Shown here piece by piece: positions 12,194 through 13,122 of a stretch of DNA of 13,122 nucleotides. The notes beneath the pieces are model-generated. The model was not told the DNA's origin. It worked only from the letters and a program-made list of their open reading frames with translations, and did not search any database. The position numbers and the translations under genes are program-made. This DNA is from an uncultured Collinsella sp. (GTDB lineage Bacteria > Actinomycetota > Coriobacteriia > Coriobacteriales > Coriobacteriaceae): NCBI GenBank assembly GCA_900548365.1, contig URKM01000051.1, positions 1 through 13,122 on the forward strand. The letters run 5' to 3'. Positions within the stretch are counted from its first letter, which is position 1. Each line of letters begins with the position of its first letter.

Positions 12194-12202
12194 AACACAG
12201 CG

Positions 12203-12245
12203 GAGGCCGCGCCCGGCTCCCTTGGGGGATGCCGGGCGCGGCCTC
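12203..12245 (-). terminator. 15-bp GC-rich hairpin after the DUF4179-type gene
   Basis: Perfect arms at 12203-12217 and 12231-12245 (core GGCCGCGCCCGGC) with a 13-base loop lie 41 bases past the stop of the leftward gene. No U-run follows, as with the hairpin at 4705-4740. A terminator role is likely from position, not proven by form. Confidence 0.5.
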
Positions 12246-12285
12246 GTTCTGCGCGGCTGCTGCGTTGCTCGCTCGTATGGCGTGC

Positions 12286-13122
12286 CTACTCGACCGGGAT
12301 CGTCAGGTCGCCGATGGTGATGCTGACGATATCGTCGACATCGCGGATCTGGCTGAAGAAGTAGGTCTTTTGAACGACGGTCTTGCCACTCTCCTGCCAG
12401 GATTCGTAACCGCTGCCAAGCTCCTGCGTGGTGCCGTCGGCGAAGGTCACCGTGAAGTCGCCGTGTCCCGCGCGGTTCTCGGAGCTGGTCTCGCGGCCCG
12501 TGGGTTCGGAGGGGCCGTCCACGGCATCGACCGTGTAGGTGACGTCCGCGCCGAGCGGGGAGATGGCGAGCTCGTTTATGACGGCGCTGTTGCCGTTGAT
12601 GGTGAACGTCTGACCTGCGGGCAGATCGACGGAGAGGTCCTCGTAGTCGATCTTGAAGGACATGCTCCAATTGCCGGTGGCGATGGCCTCCGCGGGAAGG
12701 TCTCGTCCGTCCGCCTGCTTGCCCTCGGGGAAGTAGAGGAGCTTGCTGGCGTCGAAGTGAAGCGTCTCGCCCACGAGCGAGGCGTCGGAGCCGGTGAGGC
12801 TCATCATCTCAACGAGTTGGATGGCGTTGTCTGCAGGGTCGGCGTCGAAGGTGTGGGAGCTGCCGTAGCCGCCATTCACGCCAAGGCGCAAAGCAGTCAG
12901 CGCGTTGATGCTGCCGCCGCCTTCGAGAAACAGATTGTAGCCGCCGTTCTCGTTCATCGTGAGCTCGTCGAACGCGGTCCCGTCGTCCTTCTCGATGGTG
13001 TAGACCACCGCGTAGGCGTGGCGCATGCCGATGATGGCGTCGGCCGTGATGGTGATGCCGTTGCTCGTGCAGCTGGCGCCGATCGGCCGGCCGATGCGGT
13101 CGATGAGCTCGGTCTGCGCGGG
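12286..13122 (-). CDS. DUF4179/DUF5643-type anti-sigma-like membrane protein, C-terminal part only
   Basis: The frame is open from the stop at 12286 to the right edge, giving 278 residues without the N-terminus; the ATG at 13026 is internal. The first visible residues, LIDRIGRPIGASCTSNGITITADAIIG, match the region of DUF4179 proteins just after the membrane helix, where a conserved 'G-x-SVTSNGITIT' block begins an extracytoplasmic beta domain. The C-terminal ~130 residues (SFKIDYEDLSVDLPAGQTF to SITIGDLTIPVE) fit the DUF5643-like end domain. No membrane helix lies in the visible part. Family members are usually encoded just downstream of an ECF-type sigma factor and have a short cytoplasmic anti-sigma-like N-terminus; both would lie beyond this window. 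Confidence in the family is moderate. Confidence 0.72.
   Translation of the reverse strand, partial: PAQTELIDRIGRPIGASCTSNGITITADAIIGMRHAYAVVYTIEKDDGTAFDELTMNENGGYNLFLEGGGSINALTALRLGVNGGYGSSHTFDADPADNAIQLVEMMSLTGSDASLVGETLHFDASKLLYFPEGKQADGRDLPAEAIATGNWSMSFKIDYEDLSVDLPAGQTFTINGNSAVINELAISPLGADVTYTVDAVDGPSEPTGRETSSENRAGHGDFTVTFADGTTQELGSGYESWQESGKTVVQKTYFFSQIRDVDDIVSITIGDLTIPVE

Overview
The window comes from a high-GC bacterial chromosome. The mix of genes, the GC-rich codon use and the dispersed palindromes with a GGGACTGTCCC core suggest a Coriobacteriia actinobacterium (Collinsella/Olsenella-like). That assignment is an inference from recognition, not a search result. No rRNA, tRNA, CRISPR array or intact insertion sequence was seen.

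Left part (1-4700, GC-rich). On the minus strand lie a MerR regulator, a LysR regulator and a cobalamin-independent methionine-synthase-like protein that runs off the left edge. Divergent from merR, on the plus strand, are a YqhD/butanol-dehydrogenase-type alcohol dehydrogenase and a carboxymuconolactone-decarboxylase/cupin fusion protein. The MerR protein has a cysteine at residue 52, as in the aldehyde sensor AdhR. Both merR and the dehydrogenase gene have promoters with the overlong 19-bp spacer used by MerR activators. Together these look like a compact aldehyde-response module. A perfect T-N11-A dyad upstream of the methionine-synthase-like gene is a candidate LysR operator.

Middle part (4700-7250, plus strand, visibly more A+T-rich after about 5400). 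A RibD_C/dihydrofolate-reductase-family protein ends inside a perfect 3 x 19-bp tandem repeat. The repeat also supplies a good -35/-10 pair for the next gene, an Orc/Cdc6- or STAND-like AAA ATPase with a C-terminal winged helix. After that come a 12-bp dyad abutting a TATACT box, an unrecognised 62-residue ORF and a small three-helix DUF1648 membrane protein. This stretch looks like acquired accessory DNA.

Right part (7250-13122, all minus strand). Two operons are read leftwards. PadR-DUF1700-DUF4097 (overlapping genes) has a strong promoter covered by a palindromic operator. ABC ATPase-permease-permease (overlapping genes) resembles LanFEG-type peptide-immunity exporters. The right edge holds the C-terminal part of a DUF4179-type surface/anti-sigma-like protein. 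Palindromic REP-like elements lie between these units at three places, and long GC-rich hairpins without U-tracts follow two gene ends.
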